Shown here one piece after another: positions 7,540 through 14,810 of a stretch of 64,000 nucleotides of DNA. Where the stretch lies: positions 1 through 64,000 of the forward strand of contig CANIAL010000010.1 of assembly GCA_947465395.1 (NCBI GenBank), given 5' to 3'. The position numbers and the translations under genes are program-made. Under the pieces are notes generated by a model, which was not told where the DNA came from, made no database searches, and was given only the letters and a program-made list of their open reading frames with translations. Numbering within the stretch: position 1 is the stretch's first letter; each line of letters begins with the position of its first letter. This DNA is from Alphaproteobacteria bacterium (GTDB taxonomy: Bacteria > Pseudomonadota > Alphaproteobacteria > Micropepsales > Micropepsaceae).

Positions 7540-9081
7540 CTAGGACTGAACGTCGTGGCGTTCGCGGGTCTTGAGGAATTTCACGTTCGGAAATTTCTCG
7601 GCCACGTAACCCAGTTCCCAACTGCTCTTGGCCAAGAACACCGGCGCGCCGTCGCGGTCGCGCGCCATGCCGCCCTTGTTGGCGCCCCCGAATTTCTCGA
7701 CCTCGGCCTCGGCTCCCGCCAGCCAGCGGGCGCTGTCATAGGGCGCAGGCTCCAGGTCGGCTTCCAGGCCATATTCCGCCACCAGCCGCGATTTCAGAAC
7801 GTCCAGCTGCAACATGCCCACCACGCCTACGATCCATTGCGCGCCGATTTCCGGCTTGAAGAGTTGCGTGACGCCCTCCTCGGCCAGGCTTTCCAGCGCC
7901 CGCGCCAGATGCTTCTGCTTCAGGGGATCGGACAGGCGCACCCGGCGCAATATTTCCGGGGCGAAATTGGGAATGCCTGTGAAAACCACGCCGCCCGTTT
8001 CCGACAGGGTATCGCCCACCCGCAAGACACCATGGTTGGGAATGCCGATAATGTCGCCCGGCCAGGCCTGGTCCACCGTCTCGCGCTCGGCGGCGAAGAA
8101 CAGGATGGGGTTATGCACCCCGATACATTTGCCGGTGCCGGACTGTTTCAGCTTCATGTTGCGGCGGAACTCGCCCGACACCAGGCGCAGGAACGCCACC
8201 CGGTCGCGGTGGTTGGGGTCCATGTTGGCCTGAACCTTGAAGACAAAGCCGGTGACTTCGGCATCACCGGGCGCCATCGCCTTGCCCAGCGCCGCCTGCT
8301 CACGAGGCGGCGGGGCATATTGCGCCAGCGCCTTCAGCAATTCCGCCACGCCGAAATTCTTCAGTGCCGATCCGAAATAGACCGGCGACAAATGGCCTTC
8401 GCGATAAGTAGCAAGATCGAAACGCGGCAGGCCCTCGCGCACCAGCGCCACGTCCTCGGCCAGCTTTTCGGCCAGCGCCACATCGGGCTTGCCCCCGGAA
8501 TAGGGTATGAAAGCGCCGCTGTCCAATTCAATCAGGCCCTTGAAGTTCAGCCCCATGCCGGCGGGCCAGACCATGGGCGCGATCTCGAGCTGCAACTGGT
8601 CGGAAATCTCGTCCAGCAGTTCAAAGGGATCGCGCGCTTCGCGGTCCATCTTGTTGACGAAGGTCATGATGGGAATGTCGCGCAAGCGGCAGACCTCGAA
8701 CAATTTCCGCGTCTGCGCCTCGATGCCCTTGGCGGCGTCAATCACCATCACCGCGCTGTCGGCGGCGGTGAGGGTGCGATAGGTGTCCTCGCTGAAATCT
8801 TCATGGCCCGGCGTGTCCAGAAGGTTGAACACCGCGTCCTGGTATTCGAACGTCATCACCGCCGAGGTGACGGAGATGCCGCGTTCCTGCTCGATCTTCA
8901 TCCAGTCGGACTTAGCCCGCCGCGCCTCGCCGCGCGCCTTGACGCGGCCGGCCTGGTGGATGGCCCCACCCAGCAAAAGCAGATGCTCGGTCAGCGTGGT
9001 CTTGCCCGCATCGGGATGCGAAATGATGGCGAAGGTGCGCCGCCGTTTCGCCTGTATCGCCGAGGGGGAATTGTCAGTCAT
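7540..9081 (-). CDS. prfC: Peptide chain release factor 3
   Basis: RF3 is a 513-residue GTPase that recycles RF1/RF2 from the ribosome after peptide release. The G1 loop SHPDAGKT is at 21-28, the switch II DTPGHED at 89-95 and NKMD at 143-146. The early KSDWMKIEQERGISVTSAV stretch is the family-typical switch I region. The C-terminal part carries the RF3-specific domains, including a long elongation-factor-like segment around residues 300-500. Length and all GTPase motifs are normal. It is the last gene of a minus-strand run with the CcdC-like, DUF1491 and receiver-stub genes. Confidence 0.95.
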   Translation of the reverse strand: MTDNSPSAIQAKRRRTFAIISHPDAGKTTLTEHLLLLGGAIHQAGRVKARGEARRAKSDWMKIEQERGISVTSAVMTFEYQDAVFNLLDTPGHEDFSEDTYRTLTAADSAVMVIDAAKGIEAQTRKLFEVCRLRDIPIMTFVNKMDREARDPFELLDEISDQLQLEIAPMVWPAGMGLNFKGLIELDSGAFIPYSGGKPDVALAEKLAEDVALVREGLPRFDLATYREGHLSPVYFGSALKNFGVAELLKALAQYAPPPREQAALGKAMAPGDAEVTGFVFKVQANMDPNHRDRVAFLRLVSGEFRRNMKLKQSGTGKCIGVHNPILFFAAERETVDQAWPGDIIGIPNHGVLRVGDTLSETGGVVFTGIPNFAPEILRRVRLSDPLKQKHLARALESLAEEGVTQLFKPEIGAQWIVGVVGMLQLDVLKSRLVAEYGLEADLEPAPYDSARWLAGAEAEVEKFGGANKGGMARDRDGAPVFLAKSSWELGYVAEKFPNVKFLKTRERHDVQS

Positions 9082-9117
9082 GGCGCTGGCGATATCAGGA
9101 AGGACGCCCGGCGTCCA

Positions 9118-9612
9118 TCACCCGCCCCTCATCACTTTTCTGGCGCGCAGAAACATCTCCACGCTGCGCATGGCGAAGAGGGCTGCGCTGAAGACAATGG
9201 AGGCATCGGTGATCAGGACCGCGGGCAAATGCCAGCTTTGCGCTTCCATGGCCAGGCCCGTGCGCAGCCCCAGCCGCACCAGGATCAGCAGCGCCATCAC
9301 CACGATGGCGGCCTGTCCACCCGTGACCGTAAGCGTGCCGTTTTCAGGATGCATTTCGATCACCATGGTACGGCTCCATTGCCAGCCCGCCACCGTGCCC
9401 GCCGCCGCCGCCAGCGCCAGCCATATCCAGTGCGTTTGGCTGGGCGGCGCGCCCGCCATTACCGCAACCGCCACGCCCACGATGATCGCAGGCCGTATCC
9501 ACAAGCCCCGCCATTTCAGCGGCTGCGGCTTGGTCATCTTGCGCATGCGGAAATACAGCAGCGGCACGATGATCGCGAGCGGAATGATGATCTGCAGAAG
9601 CTTGGGGTCCAT
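9118..9612 (-). CDS. CcdC-like (DUF1453) integral membrane protein
   Basis: A 164-residue membrane protein with four or five hydrophobic segments. The start MDPKLLQIIIPLAIIVPLLY followed by FRMRKMTKPQPLKWRGLWIRP is characteristic of the CcdC/DUF1453 family. The function in this family is poorly defined; Bacillus CcdC is linked to cytochrome c maturation genes, but no such genes are here. The start at 9612 is chosen because the protein then begins at the conserved N-terminus; the longer frame to 9690 would run into the DUF1491 gene. Confidence 0.7.
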   Translation of the reverse strand: MDPKLLQIIIPLAIIVPLLYFRMRKMTKPQPLKWRGLWIRPAIIVGVAVAVMAGAPPSQTHWIWLALAAAAGTVAGWQWSRTMVIEMHPENGTLTVTGGQAAIVVMALLILVRLGLRTGLAMEAQSWHLPAVLITDASIVFSAALFAMRSVEMFLRARKVMRGG

Positions 9613-9637
9613 GCGCAAATTTCCCTGAAAAAATGGC

Positions 9638-9967
9638 TTAGATAATCGGTTCGTCCACGAAGGCGCGGCCCTGCCGGTCCTCGATTTCAATGATCCACAG
9701 ATCGGGGTCGAACTTGACCTGCTTGTCCAGCCAAGAAGCCGCCTTGTCCTCGGCGCCGTCCATCACCTTTGCCCAGGCCAGCTCGCCCTTGCCATCGCGC
9801 ACCTGGTTCAGGATCAAACAGGTCCCATCCAGCCGGGCCACTTTCAAGACCACCGCGCCCGCTTCTTCCGAGCCCTTGCGCCCCACGAAGGCCTGCGCGC
9901 CCGCGACTTCGGCGCGCCGTATCAAGGCGCGTGCAAATATCCCAGCCTTCAGCCGTGGCGTCGTCAT
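9638..9967 (-). CDS. DUF1491 family protein
   Basis: A 109-residue soluble protein starting MTTPRLKAGIFARALIRRAE. It contains the blocks GxxAFVGRKGSEEAGAVVLKV and DPDLWIIEIEDRQGRAF, which match the alphaproteobacterial DUF1491 family as remembered. The role is unknown. It sits 17 bases after the receiver stub and 25 bases before the CcdC-like start on the minus strand, so it probably shares their transcript. Confidence 0.75.
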   Translation of the reverse strand: MTTPRLKAGIFARALIRRAEVAGAQAFVGRKGSEEAGAVVLKVARLDGTCLILNQVRDGKGELAWAKVMDGAEDKAASWLDKQVKFDPDLWIIEIEDRQGRAFVDEPII

Positions 9968-9984
9968 GCCTCTACTTAAACGAT

Positions 9985-10278
9985 TCAGGCCGCGCCGCGA
10001 AATGGCAGGATGCGCGCACCCGGATCTTCGGCTTTCGGCCGCAGCCGTGCGCCATCCTTGCCCACCGCCGCGTAAGGCAGCCGCACATCCATGGTGGTGC
10101 CGACGCCCACGGCCGATCTCATCATCGCCTCGCCGCCATGCGTGGCCGGCAGCGTTTCCTCGACAGTGACAATGCGGCTGATGCCGGCGGCTGTCATCAC
10201 GGTGCGCAGGATCTGCGCGCCATGCCCGCGCGCGCCCACGATCAGCACCCGGATACCGGAAAGGTCGTTCTTGTCCAT
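9985..10278 (-). CDS. Truncated CheY-like receiver-domain protein
   Basis: A 97-residue product. Its first 45 residues follow the opening of a receiver domain: IRVLIVGARGHGAQILRTVM, then a second strand at IVTVEE. The usual acidic pair after the first strand is replaced by Gly-Ala-Arg, and no phospho-acceptor Asp segment (strand 3) is recognisable. The second half is a short, Ala/Gly/Arg-rich stretch. It is probably a decayed or non-phosphorylated receiver. An alternative start at 10314 (ATGATG) has the better ribosome site (AAGGCGGA) and would add 12 residues. It leads the minus-strand run ending in prfC. Confidence 0.45.
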   Translation of the reverse strand: MDKNDLSGIRVLIVGARGHGAQILRTVMTAAGISRIVTVEETLPATHGGEAMMRSAVGVGTTMDVRLPYAAVGKDGARLRPKAEDPGARILPFRGAA

Positions 10279-10366
10279 TGCCCACCCCTGGGAATTTTCC
10301 CTTGGGCGCATCATCGCCAATCCGCCTTAATACGGGGTAAAAATGGAACCGACCAGGAGTGATTTC

Positions 10367-10681
10367 ATGCCCTATAAAGCCGCTTTCGCCCTTTGTTTTC
10401 TGGTGTTCCTGGGGGGGTGCGAGACACGTGCAGACCGCGCCTTGGCCCGCAGCCCCGATTACAAGGCGGGCTATTCCGACGGCTGCGCCTCGGCCGGCAG
10501 CCGGGGGGCGAACATGCGCGGGTCCGATGGCGTGATCCGCGATGATGCGGCGTTCCGGGGCAACAAGGCCTATCGCTCGGGCTGGGGCCTGGGCTTCAGC
10601 GCCTGCCGCTCTTCGCAAGCAGGCGGCAACGAGATGCCGGGGCGCGGCCCCATCGCCGATCCGGGCACAAGACGATTTTGA
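10367..10681 (+). CDS. Small lipoprotein, function unknown
   Basis: The 104-residue product has a short signal sequence MPYKAAFALCFLVFLGGC with a lipobox (LGGC, lipid-acceptor Cys18), so it should be anchored to a membrane. The mature part contains YKAGYSDGCASAGSRG and later YRSGWGLGFSACR, a repeated Gly-aromatic-Cys pattern suggesting a two-cysteine motif. The start follows AGGAG by eight bases. No function can be assigned. Confidence 0.65.
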   Translation: MPYKAAFALCFLVFLGGCETRADRALARSPDYKAGYSDGCASAGSRGANMRGSDGVIRDDAAFRGNKAYRSGWGLGFSACRSSQAGGNEMPGRGPIADPGTRRF

Positions 10682-10751
10682 CATTAAGACCCGGTTAACC
10701 CTTCGGGCGCAGCGTGACTGTCTGTGTACGGTCTTTTTCGGGAGCGCCGCC

Positions 10752-10850
10752 ATGCTGGGTCACTTGGTTACCAACCATCACCACGACATCGCGCCGCGCA
10801 CGCAGCGCCACTGGCTGCGCTGGTTCATGGCGCTGTTTTCCCGGCGGTAG
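10752..10850 (+). CDS. Possible 32-residue basic protein
   Basis: A short frame from an ATG with GGGAG about eight bases upstream. The product MLGHLVTNHHHDIAPRTQRH ends in an aromatic, basic stretch WLRWFMALFSRR that could lie on a membrane surface. It ends exactly one base before the MerR stop on the other strand. Too short for a firm call. Confidence 0.3.
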   Translation: MLGHLVTNHHHDIAPRTQRHWLRWFMALFSRR

Positions 10851-11249
10851 TCAGGCCGCTTCGCTGGTTGTCTCGCAGGCCGCCATCTTCGCATCAATAT
10901 CGGATATGTGCTGGCGCAATTCCTTCAGCGCGTCCTCGATATCGTGCTTGTGGCGCTCCAGCGCGCCCAGGCGCTCGATGAACTTGGCCCGGGCATGGGC
11001 CATCTTGTGGGCGCAGTTATCCTCGCCCTCATACAGCGCCAGCATCTCGCCCAGCTCGGCCAAGCTGAAGCCCAGCCGCCGCCCGCGCACGATCATGGTG
11101 ATGCGCTTGTGGTCACGCTGGCTGTAGATGCGCGTCTGGCCCCGCCGCCCGGGCGCGATCAGCTTTTCGTCTTCATAGAAGCGCAGGGTGCGCGCGGTGA
11201 CGCCGAACTCCTTGGTGAGCTGGCGAATGCTGAAGCTTAGGCTTTCCAT
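10851..11249 (-). CDS. MerR-family transcriptional regulator, LiuR-like
   Basis: A 132-residue regulator with an N-terminal winged helix-turn-helix (about residues 6-75: FSIRQLTKEFGVTARTLRFY and RRGQTRIYSQRDHKRI). A C-terminal coiled coil follows that would form the dimer. The RRGQTR-IYS block and GFSLAEL segment are typical of LiuR-type regulators of branched-chain amino acid and fatty acid breakdown. The gene stands alone, so its targets are elsewhere. A likely operator lies 40-56 bases upstream of its start (11289-11305). The start at 11249 begins the conserved N-terminus; an upstream ATG at 11279 adds ten unconserved residues. Confidence 0.85.
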   Translation of the reverse strand: MESLSFSIRQLTKEFGVTARTLRFYEDEKLIAPGRRGQTRIYSQRDHKRITMIVRGRRLGFSLAELGEMLALYEGEDNCAHKMAHARAKFIERLGALERHKHDIEDALKELRQHISDIDAKMAACETTSEAA

Positions 11250-11288
11250 ACTGCCTCGCTGATAAACTGTCACAGGCAATCTGGCGGT

Positions 11289-11305
11289 TGTTTACGTTTA
11301 CGTCA
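11289..11305 (-). promoter_or_regulatory. Candidate LiuR-type operator upstream of the MerR gene
   Basis: The sequence GTTTACGTTTACGTCAA contains TTTACGTTTACGT, the half-site arrangement known for LiuR-type MerR operators (TTTACGTTTACGTAAA). Its position just before the regulator gene suggests autoregulation. The outer right base departs from the perfect palindrome. Confidence 0.5.
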
Positions 11306-11312
11306 ATTCCTT

Positions 11313-11407
11313 AACCCCTCCGGCCTTCGCATCTTTCCGCCGCAAGCGGCGGGATGCTCCGGCCACCCCCCCCTTCCCTGCGTGCTTCGCACGCGAAGGG
11401 GAGGCCG
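11313..11407 (+). repeat. Two-hairpin palindromic repeat, copy C
   Basis: It begins AACCCCTCCGGCCTTCGC, then a hairpin built from CCGC-AA-GCGG, then GATGCTCCGGCCACCC. A second hairpin with arms GCGTGC and GCACGC around TTC follows, then GAAGGGGAGGCC. The outer GGCC ends also pair. It lies between the MerR and sodB genes and is followed after about 30 bases by a different palindrome (11441-11460). Confidence 0.7.
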
Positions 11408-11440
11408 GTCTGAGTTTTCGTGGCCTGAGTTTGCTTTGTC

Positions 11441-11460
11441 ATTCCCGCGAAAGCGGGAAT
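11441..11460. repeat. ATTCCCGC palindromic repeat, single hairpin
   Basis: ATTCCCGCGAAAGCGGGAAT is a perfect 8-base hairpin with a GAAA loop, preceded by GTC. The same hairpin appears at 45807-45826. It lies just past the sodB stop, so it could end the sodB transcript. Confidence 0.7.
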
Positions 11461-11465
11461 CACAC

Positions 11466-12101
11466 TTATTCAGCAGCCGCTCGCACAGCCTCGCCTTCGC
11501 GGCTGAGATTCTCCGCCGCATAATCCCAGTTGATGATCTTGCCCAGCAGGCTTTCCAGGTATTTGGGCCGCTCATTCTGGTAGTCCAGGTAATAGGCATG
11601 CTCCCACACATCCACCGTCAAAAGGCAGTTGGTGCCTTTCGCCATGGGCGTCATGGCGTTGCCGGTCTTCTCGACAGAGAGCTTGCCGTCCTTTGACACC
11701 AGCCAGGCCCAGCCCGAGCCGAACTGCGTCTTGCCCGCTTCCGCCAGCGCCGCGATCAATTCCGCCGTGCCGCCGAAATCGCGCGTGATGGCGCTGGCCA
11801 GCTTTCCCGAAAGCTTCGTCTTGGTGGGGTTCATGCTGCGCCAATAGAAATCATGGTTCCAGACCTGCGCGGCATTGTTGAAAATATTTTTTTCGGAATC
11901 ATCCTTCGCGCCCGCCGTGGCGCGGATGATTTCTTCCAGCTTCATGTCCGCGAGTTTGGTCTTGACCACCAGCTCGTTGAGCGTCTTCACATAGGTCGCG
12001 TGGTGCTTGTGATAGTGAAAGCCGATGGTGCGGGCCGAGATCACCGGCTCCAGCGCATTTTCTTCCCAGGGCAGGGGTGCGAGCGAGAAGGGTGCGGTCA
12101 T
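11466..12101 (-). CDS. sodB: Superoxide dismutase, Fe/Mn family
   Basis: A 211-residue cytoplasmic enzyme converting superoxide to oxygen and hydrogen peroxide. The four metal ligands are present: His29 (FHYHKHH), His83 (WNHDFYW), Asp164 and His168 (DVWEHAYY). The AQVWNHDFYW and GSGWAWLV segments favour the iron form, though metal choice is not certain. Length is slightly above the usual 195-200 because of a short C-terminal extension. AGGAGATTTCC precedes the ATG. It is transcribed alone on the minus strand. Confidence 0.93.
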   Translation of the reverse strand: MTAPFSLAPLPWEENALEPVISARTIGFHYHKHHATYVKTLNELVVKTKLADMKLEEIIRATAGAKDDSEKNIFNNAAQVWNHDFYWRSMNPTKTKLSGKLASAITRDFGGTAELIAALAEAGKTQFGSGWAWLVSKDGKLSVEKTGNAMTPMAKGTNCLLTVDVWEHAYYLDYQNERPKYLESLLGKIINWDYAAENLSREGEAVRAAAE

Positions 12102-12172
12102 GGAAATCTCCTGGGTGGCGTTGATATGGGGAGAAACGCGTCAGGCCCGCAGATGATCCGGCGGTTCCCGGC

Positions 12173-13552
12173 TTAAAAGAGTTTCGCCTTCGTCGCCCAG
12201 TCCAATACCGCGTTCAGGCTTTTCTCCAGCCGATCAAAAAGCTCGTCAATCTCCGCCTCGGTGATGATCAGCGGCGGGCAAAGCGCGATGCGGTCGCCGG
12301 GAACCGCGCGCACGATCAAGCCGTGCGCCTGCGCGATTTCTACCGCCTTCTGGCTTACCTGCTCCTTGGGATCGAAGCTACGTTTAGTTTTCTTGTCGGC
12401 CACCAGTTCAATGCCGCCTATCAGGCCCACGCCGCGGGCGTCCCCAACCAACGGGTGATCGCCCAGCGCCACCAGCCTTTTCAGGAACAGCGGGGAGACT
12501 TTCCGCACCTGGCCCAGAATGTCGCGGCGCTGGTAGATCTCCAGAGTCCTGAGCGCCACCGCGCAGCCCACCGGATGCCCGCCATAGGTAAGGCCATGCG
12601 CCAATGTGCCAAGCCGGTGCGATTCCTGGTCAACAAATTCAGTCAATTCCGGGGACATCATCACGGCAGAAATGGGGAAATAAGCGCTGGAGAGCGCCTT
12701 GGCCACCGATACGCTGTCGGGCGTGAAGCCATATTTGGTGCTGCCGAACCATTCTCCGGTGCGACCGAAGCCGGTGACGATCTCGTCGCAGATCAGCTTG
12801 ATTCCGTGCCGCGCCAGCACCTGGGTGATTGCGGAGAAGTAGCCGTCCGGTGGCACCAGCGCACCGCCCGCGCCCATAACCGGCTCCACGATCATGGCGG
12901 CGATAGTGTCGGCGCCATTCGCCTCGATCAGCGTTTCCAATGACACGGCCAGGCGAGCGACATAATCGGCCTCGCTCTCGCCCGGCAAGCCGTCGCGATA
13001 ATAATGCGGCCGCTCGGTATGCAGCGCAAAATTAAACGGCGCGTCGAAGCTTTCATGTGTTCCGGGAATGCCCGTCAGGCTGGACGAGGCCAATGTCATA
13101 CCGTGATAGCCCATCTTGCGGGCTATGATCTTTTTGCGTCGAGGCTGGCCCGAGGCATTGGCCGCATACCAGGCGAATTTCACCTGCGTGTCATTGGCCT
13201 CCGATCCCGAACATCCGAAGAAAATTTTGCCAACGCGAAATGGCGAAATTTCTTTCAGCTTTTCGGCCAGCATTGCTGCCGGTTCATGGCTTTTTCCGGC
13301 AAAGACATGACCAAAAGAAAGCTTACGCATCTGGTCAGCGGTACATTCGATCAGCTCCTCGTCGCCCCAGCCCAGCGCCGTGGACCACAGGCCCGCCATG
13401 GCCTCGATGTAATCGCGGCCTGTGGTGTCATAGACACGAACACCCTTGCCCCGTTCGATGATCAGGGGGCCTTTTTCCTCGAGAAATTTTAAATTGGTGA
13501 AGGGGTGAAAGAGATCGTTGAGATCGCTTTTCTGGGCATTAGTGAGCGTCAT
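12173..13552 (-). CDS. Class III PLP-dependent aminotransferase (omega-amino acid type)
   Basis: A 459-residue transaminase. The PLP lysine is Lys285 in VAKALSSAYFPIS, the ring-binding Asp is Asp256 in CDEIVTGFGRTG, and GSEAN at 116-120 binds the cofactor phosphate. The FHPFTN N-terminus and HGLTYGGHPVGCAVAL block are typical of omega-amino acid:pyruvate or putrescine-type aminotransferases. The substrate cannot be read from sequence. A polyamine link is possible since an ornithine decarboxylase-like gene lies 5 kb away, but they are not co-transcribed. The 13553-13715 gap separates it from the divergent DUF1499 gene and must hold both promoters. Confidence 0.85.
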   Translation of the reverse strand: MTLTNAQKSDLNDLFHPFTNLKFLEEKGPLIIERGKGVRVYDTTGRDYIEAMAGLWSTALGWGDEELIECTADQMRKLSFGHVFAGKSHEPAAMLAEKLKEISPFRVGKIFFGCSGSEANDTQVKFAWYAANASGQPRRKKIIARKMGYHGMTLASSSLTGIPGTHESFDAPFNFALHTERPHYYRDGLPGESEADYVARLAVSLETLIEANGADTIAAMIVEPVMGAGGALVPPDGYFSAITQVLARHGIKLICDEIVTGFGRTGEWFGSTKYGFTPDSVSVAKALSSAYFPISAVMMSPELTEFVDQESHRLGTLAHGLTYGGHPVGCAVALRTLEIYQRRDILGQVRKVSPLFLKRLVALGDHPLVGDARGVGLIGGIELVADKKTKRSFDPKEQVSQKAVEIAQAHGLIVRAVPGDRIALCPPLIITEAEIDELFDRLEKSLNAVLDWATKAKLF

Positions 13553-13715
13553 GACATTCCCTGTTTGTCATCTATCAAACTTTATAGCTTTGCACTGCGG
13601 AAGCCAGACCTTTCCCCCGAAAATTAAATATCAGCTATGCGTATTGTCAGCCAAAACGGTTGCGCCAAGGCGCGCCGGATTTTAGGTTGTGGCCCGTTTC
13701 AGGCTTCGGAATTCC

Positions 13716-14495
13716 ATGCCTTTTCAGTCCCTCACTGCCCGCCTGGCTTTGGCCGCCCTGGGGCTTGGCGTCGCCATCGCCGCCCTGGCTATTATGACCG
13801 TGCGTCTGGGGGCGATGGATTTCACCTCCGCCCGCCAAATCATGATCCCGGCGGTGGCGTTTGGCGTCATCGCGCTGGGGCTGGCGCTGGCCTGGATGGT
13901 ATCGGCCCTTCGCCGCAACAAGGGCGAGGCGAAACGCGCCGGGCTGATTGCGCTTGTCGGCAGTCTGTTGTTCCTGTGGCCGCCGCTGCATGCGCTTTAC
14001 AGCGGCCTGACATCGCCCGCCATCCATGACGTCAGCAGCGATCCCGATGATCCGCCGTCCTTCGTCGTCTTGCTGAAAGAGCGCGGGCCGCATGACAATG
14101 CGCCCGTCTTCGACAACCATGACCTGACCTGGCGCGGCGAGACCGGTAATGTCAGCTACATCCTGCACACATTTTACGGCCCCAATAGCGGCAATCCCCT
14201 GACCAAGCCGCTGGCGCTGATCATGCCGCCGCACCGCATGTTCTGGCGATGTTTTGAGACAGCCAAGAAAATGGGCTGGCGGCTGGCGGCCTGGGACGAA
14301 AAGGCAGGCCGCATCGAAGCCGCCTCCACCTCCTTCTGGTTCGGCCAGGTCAGCGACATTTCCATCCGGGTGCGGCCCGCGGGCCGCATGGGCGCGCGCT
14401 TCGACATTCGCGCCCAGAAACGCAGCGGCGATGTGGATTACGGGCGGAATATTAGATTGATAAAAGCCTATCGCCGCAGGCTAAATTCCATGTAA
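13716..14495 (+). CDS. DUF1499 family membrane-anchored protein
   Basis: The 259-residue product has three hydrophobic segments in the first 110 residues, followed by a soluble DUF1499 domain (about 115-259). Typical blocks are MGWRLAAWDEKAGRIEAAST, then FWFGQVSDISIRVRP and DIRAQKRSGDVDYGRN. DUF1499 is common in alphaproteobacteria with unknown function. The ATG at 13716 is preferred; a GTG nine codons upstream is in frame and cannot be excluded. Confidence 0.75.
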   Translation: MPFQSLTARLALAALGLGVAIAALAIMTVRLGAMDFTSARQIMIPAVAFGVIALGLALAWMVSALRRNKGEAKRAGLIALVGSLLFLWPPLHALYSGLTSPAIHDVSSDPDDPPSFVVLLKERGPHDNAPVFDNHDLTWRGETGNVSYILHTFYGPNSGNPLTKPLALIMPPHRMFWRCFETAKKMGWRLAAWDEKAGRIEAASTSFWFGQVSDISIRVRPAGRMGARFDIRAQKRSGDVDYGRNIRLIKAYRRRLNSM

Positions 14496-14662
14496 TTCTC
14501 CGCCAGCGACAAGTTGATCAGCCCCAGCGCTGTCGGGATCACATTCTCGCGGTCTACGTTCATCAGGCCGAGCAGGCGGGGCAGCCCGTGCATCAGCTCG
14601 CCCACAAATGCCGCCAGCAGCATCAGCAGCGACACCGCTATCTTTATATAGAAGGGCGCCAA
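14468..14662 (-). CDS. Possible small membrane protein (weak)
   Basis: A 64-residue frame from a TTG. Residues 6-24 (IKIAVSLLMLLAAFVGELM) could form a membrane segment, followed by a short soluble part. It overlaps the DUF1499 3' end by 28 bases and lacks a good ribosome site, so it may be chance. The 14496-14810 interval otherwise holds only the palindrome at 14678-14692 and the uvrB leader. Confidence 0.2.
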   Translation of the reverse strand: MAPFYIKIAVSLLMLLAAFVGELMHGLPRLLGLMNVDRENVIPTALGLINLSLAENYMEFSLRR

Positions 14663-14677
14663 GATCCAGCACGACTA

Positions 14678-14692
14678 GAACAGCGCCTGTTC
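14678..14692. promoter_or_regulatory. Perfect palindrome upstream of uvrB, possible operator
   Basis: GAACAGCGCCTGTTC has six-base perfect arms around CGC and lies 119 bases before the uvrB start. Its GAAC-N7-GTTC shape recalls SOS boxes, although the known alphaproteobacterial LexA site is a direct repeat, GTTC-N7-GTTC. uvrB is a common SOS gene, so a regulatory role is plausible but unproven. Confidence 0.35.
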
Positions 14693-14810
14693 CAGTCCCC
14701 GTTTAAACGCCTTGCGATCATGCATTGTCCGCTCCCGCGATTCAACGTCGCCGCCAGAAAACCACTCTTTTGCCCCTGCACAAACGCCTTGCCCGACCTA
14801 TATTGGTCCT

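Noticed and set aside
7486-9645. A 719-codon plus-strand frame
   Set aside because: Antisense to prfC and part of the CcdC-like gene; codon pattern is that of a shadow frame.
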